Assembly: GCA_018969455.1 (NCBI GenBank)
Contig: JAGWYI010000259.1
Location: forward strand, 1 to 6,273
Source: Bacteroidota bacterium
GTDB lineage: Bacteria > Bacteroidota > Bacteroidia > Chitinophagales > Saprospiraceae
Length of the DNA: 6,273 bases
Direction: 5' to 3'
Part shown: one piece after another, positions 6,001-6,273 of the stretch
Numbering within the stretch: position 1 is the first letter of the stretch
Layout of the letters: every line of letters starts with the position of its first letter
The notes under the pieces: generated by a model
The model's database searches: none
Told to the model about the DNA's origin: nothing
The model's input: the letters and a program-made list of their open reading frames with translations, nothing else
Program-made: the position numbers and the translations under genes

Positions 6001-6273
6001 CAAAGCTGGTATCGCTTGTATTGTAAGCGCCAATAATGCTTGCCGGACTAAAACTTGGGTTGCTGGCAAGTTCAAGGGTGTAGGAGCCTGCGAACGTCGC
6101 TTTTTTCCAGGAGATGGCTGTGCCTGGGACAAAACCCAGGTAGCCATCGGCAGGAGAAAGGCCATTGGCTGCGTTGGTGGGTGCGCCTGGCAATACAGAA
6201 AGTTGTGCCGTTGTTGATTGGTTGACACTTCCTCCAGACCCTGCAAAAACCAGGTTGTAGTTGCCTGCCATGG
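3032..6273 (-). CDS. Large secreted multidomain protein with Fn3, P domain, SprB-type repeats and T9SS sorting domain (N-terminus missing)
   Basis: The frame is open from the right edge to the TAA at 3034-3032. Residue numbers count from the ATG at 6271, which is probably internal, because it falls inside an Ig-like strand (AGNYNLVF). Order: end of an Ig-like domain (1-27); Fn3-like domain (29-124, AISWKKATFAGSYTLELA and YYWRVKCN); P/Homo B domain (about 128-281, ISHTYVGDLVATLTSPWG, GVWKLKINDTYADDGGSL, WSLTFC); CSPG/cadherin-like repeat (about 323-396, YTITDLPSHGVLRLSG and GLISYQNNGD); four double SprB-type units (400-989); T9SS C-terminal domain (996-1079, IAPNPSSGVF, IRDLAGRTL, LPQGLYLLVI). 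Such proteins are exported by Sec, moved across the outer membrane by T9SS, and released or anchored at the surface. P domains and Fn3 in Bacteroidota often follow a metallo- or serine protease domain, so a protease may lie upstream, but none is visible here. Adhesion or matrix function is the alternative. The gene is convergent with gcvT. Confidence 0.9.
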   Translation of the reverse strand, partial: MAGNYNLVFAGSGGSVNQSTTAQLSVLPGAPTNAANGLSPADGYLGFVPGTAISWKKATFAGSYTLELASNPSFSPASIIGAYNTSDTSFVPSLQNNTVYYWRVKCNNLCGAGPTTTVYAFQTSDKACNQTFNSSDVPKVIDANSVNTISSNLNISQTNFIQDINAAVKISHTYVGDLVATLTSPWGQDFRLFDQPGVPADQFGCSNDNIDVVFDDEAANSAAVLEGTCSASGIAIQGAFQAIDTLNAMKGKNASGVWKLKINDTYADDGGSLTSWSLTFCFPVALPQGAILVNKALQTPSGGIANLDNTYLSMQLSGTAAQGRYTITDLPSHGVLRLSGVPLSLGATITQSDINNGLISYQNNGDLANTDQFSFDALDINNNAWVHNGIFTFNVVKNNLLVSATQTLPVPCVNGAGAEITVVASGLNGQYLYSLNNGPQQSSNVFKNLTAGAYTVVVTGQFGFTASSNVVVISNPSPVNATATVQKDTILVSASGGAGNYTYSINGDFQSDNVFTGLPNGIYAVTVQDANGCTTSVQAIVAVNTLLVSAVIVSNVLCAGGNEGIVSINVGGGTPPFTYSLNNGPFQNNNGVFSGLYAGSYTIVVQDEMGFQANTNTVVLNNPSVLNNTVSSNLNTITVSGSGGTPPYTYSIGNGPFQSSGLFTNLTNGTYQVIVRDANGCTSAQNAIVNIPALVLSATNSTSVSCAGGNDGEITAYAKGGIPPYQYIINMAPFQMDSIFSGLSAGVYNILVRDAQGTEANITTTVTEPQPLVVIADVTDNNAVLTYSGGTMPYSYLINGVFGGNLTGLPIGVYDIVARDANGCTASTTFEVFGNTIVASASVVLQVSCFGSNDGVALICVDGGYEPIQLDTLPGAFIQEVAGACAHNYEISNLAPGNYQLQVSDVHGYSKTVAFNIQSPAPLLLDLQVSGDTVLANASGGTPPFQYNANGSVFQDSPLFPDLLQGIYSFQVLDANGCITTSEEVLVVSASFEPAEYWGIQIAPNPSSGVFRVQMQQAQGSLQFQIRDLAGRTLEQKVFDNQSDSFSTLLDLSRLPQGLYLLVINDGHHVGSVRLEVIR
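3035..3286 (-). other. T9SS type A C-terminal sorting domain
   Basis: The last 84 residues have the Por-secretion/T9SS type A pattern: an opening strand with APNPSSGVFRV, a middle strand with LQFQIRDLAGRTL, then LDLSRLPQGLYLLVI and a closing VRLEVIR. In known systems this domain is recognised by the outer-membrane T9SS machinery, and PorU-like sortase cleaves it off as the cargo is attached to lipopolysaccharide or released. The spacing and terminal position fit the family. Confidence 0.92.
3305..5074 (-). repeat. Four tandem double SprB-type repeat units (about 140-154 residues each)
   Basis: Unit boundaries in the protein are about 400-544, 546-692, 694-834 and 836-989 (nucleotides 5074-4640, 4636-4196, 4192-3770 and 3766-3305). 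Each unit has two halves. The first half starts near a Cys in a C-x-G-x-x-x-G context (Cys412, 558, 706, 849). The second half holds SGG-TPPYTYSI-like and F-x-x-L-x-x-G-x-Y segments and closes with DANGC (Cys533, 681, 824, 978). DANGC recurs every 148, 142 and 155 residues. At DNA level the units are diverged; only short stretches such as the one encoding DANGCT remain similar, for example near 3803-3815 and 4229-4241. SprB repeats are known from the SprB gliding adhesin and many Bacteroidota surface proteins; an adhesive or spacer role is inferred. Confidence 0.88.
5429..5890 (-). other. Proprotein convertase P (Homo B) domain within the large secreted protein
   Basis: Residues about 128-281 of the visible protein start with CNQTFNSSDVPKVI and end with SWSLTFC. 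They show the hallmarks of the P domain: a jelly-roll opening strand, I-x-H-T-Y-x-G-D-L followed by LTSPWG, a GxWxLKIxD motif (GVWKLKIND), and a closing D-D-G-x-L-x-x-W-x-L-x-F. Cysteines at 128, 205, 229 and 281 could form disulphides outside the cell. In characterised proteins this domain stabilises or accompanies a protease catalytic domain; in Bacteroidota it is also found in T9SS cargo as a C-terminal accessory module. Confidence 0.85.

Noticed and set aside
5561..6217. A 218-codon plus-strand open frame opposite the P-domain region, and several 60-130-codon plus-strand frames across 3221-5727
   Set aside because: They lie antisense to a clearly coding, domain-rich minus-strand frame. 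Their translations are Cys-rich and low in recognisable motifs, and the repetitive base composition of the repeat gene explains the lack of stops.
3032..6273. D-S/T-hydrophobic motifs (DTL 244-246, DTI 488-490, DSI 737-739, DTL 871-873, DTV 932-934) as Bacteroidota O-glycosylation sites
   Set aside because: Five matches in about 1080 Ser/Thr-rich residues is near what composition alone would give, so they are not evidence of a specific glycosylated region.

Overview
The window looks like a chromosomal segment of a Bacteroidota (Bacteroidetes) bacterium, plausibly an environmental gliding or polymer-degrading lineage (Saprospiria, Chitinophagia or similar; the exact family is a guess). Three things support this. 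The minus-strand giant protein ends in a Por/type IX secretion (T9SS) sorting domain and carries SprB-type repeats. The promoter-like elements match the Bacteroidota -7 consensus TAnnTTTG. The C1 peptidase has the sequence features of the exported Bacteroidota branch of that family.

Layout. Positions 1-164 (minus) hold the first 54 codons of rpoN (sigma-54). Positions 165-507 are a very AT-rich divergent intergenic region with candidate promoters in both directions and two small palindromes. Positions 508-1803 (plus) encode a predicted exported papain-fold peptidase of the bleomycin hydrolase/aminopeptidase C type. Positions 1807-2931 (plus) encode GcvT, the aminomethyltransferase (T protein) of the glycine cleavage system, only 3 bp after the peptidase stop and so probably co-transcribed with it. 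Positions 2932-3031 hold two hairpins between convergent genes; the larger is a good terminator for the minus-strand gene. Positions 3032-6273 (minus) hold the last ~1080 residues of a large secreted multidomain protein whose N-terminus lies beyond the window. Its visible order is the end of an Ig-like domain, Fn3, proprotein-convertase P domain, CSPG/cadherin-like repeat, four tandem ~145-residue double SprB units, and the T9SS C-terminal domain.

How the genes relate. The peptidase and gcvT form a likely two-gene operon, although no strict functional link is visible: one is predicted to act outside the cytoplasm, the other in one-carbon metabolism. rpoN is divergent and need not regulate its neighbours; I found no sigma-54 promoter in the intergenic region. 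The large minus-strand protein is an independent, convergent transcription unit.

No phage, insertion sequence, CRISPR array, tRNA or rRNA was recognised. I do not see a convincing undescribed system. The most noteworthy points are the paired-repeat, one-cysteine-pair-per-unit architecture of the adhesin-like protein, the aberrant fourth unit, and the extra tail on the C1 peptidase.
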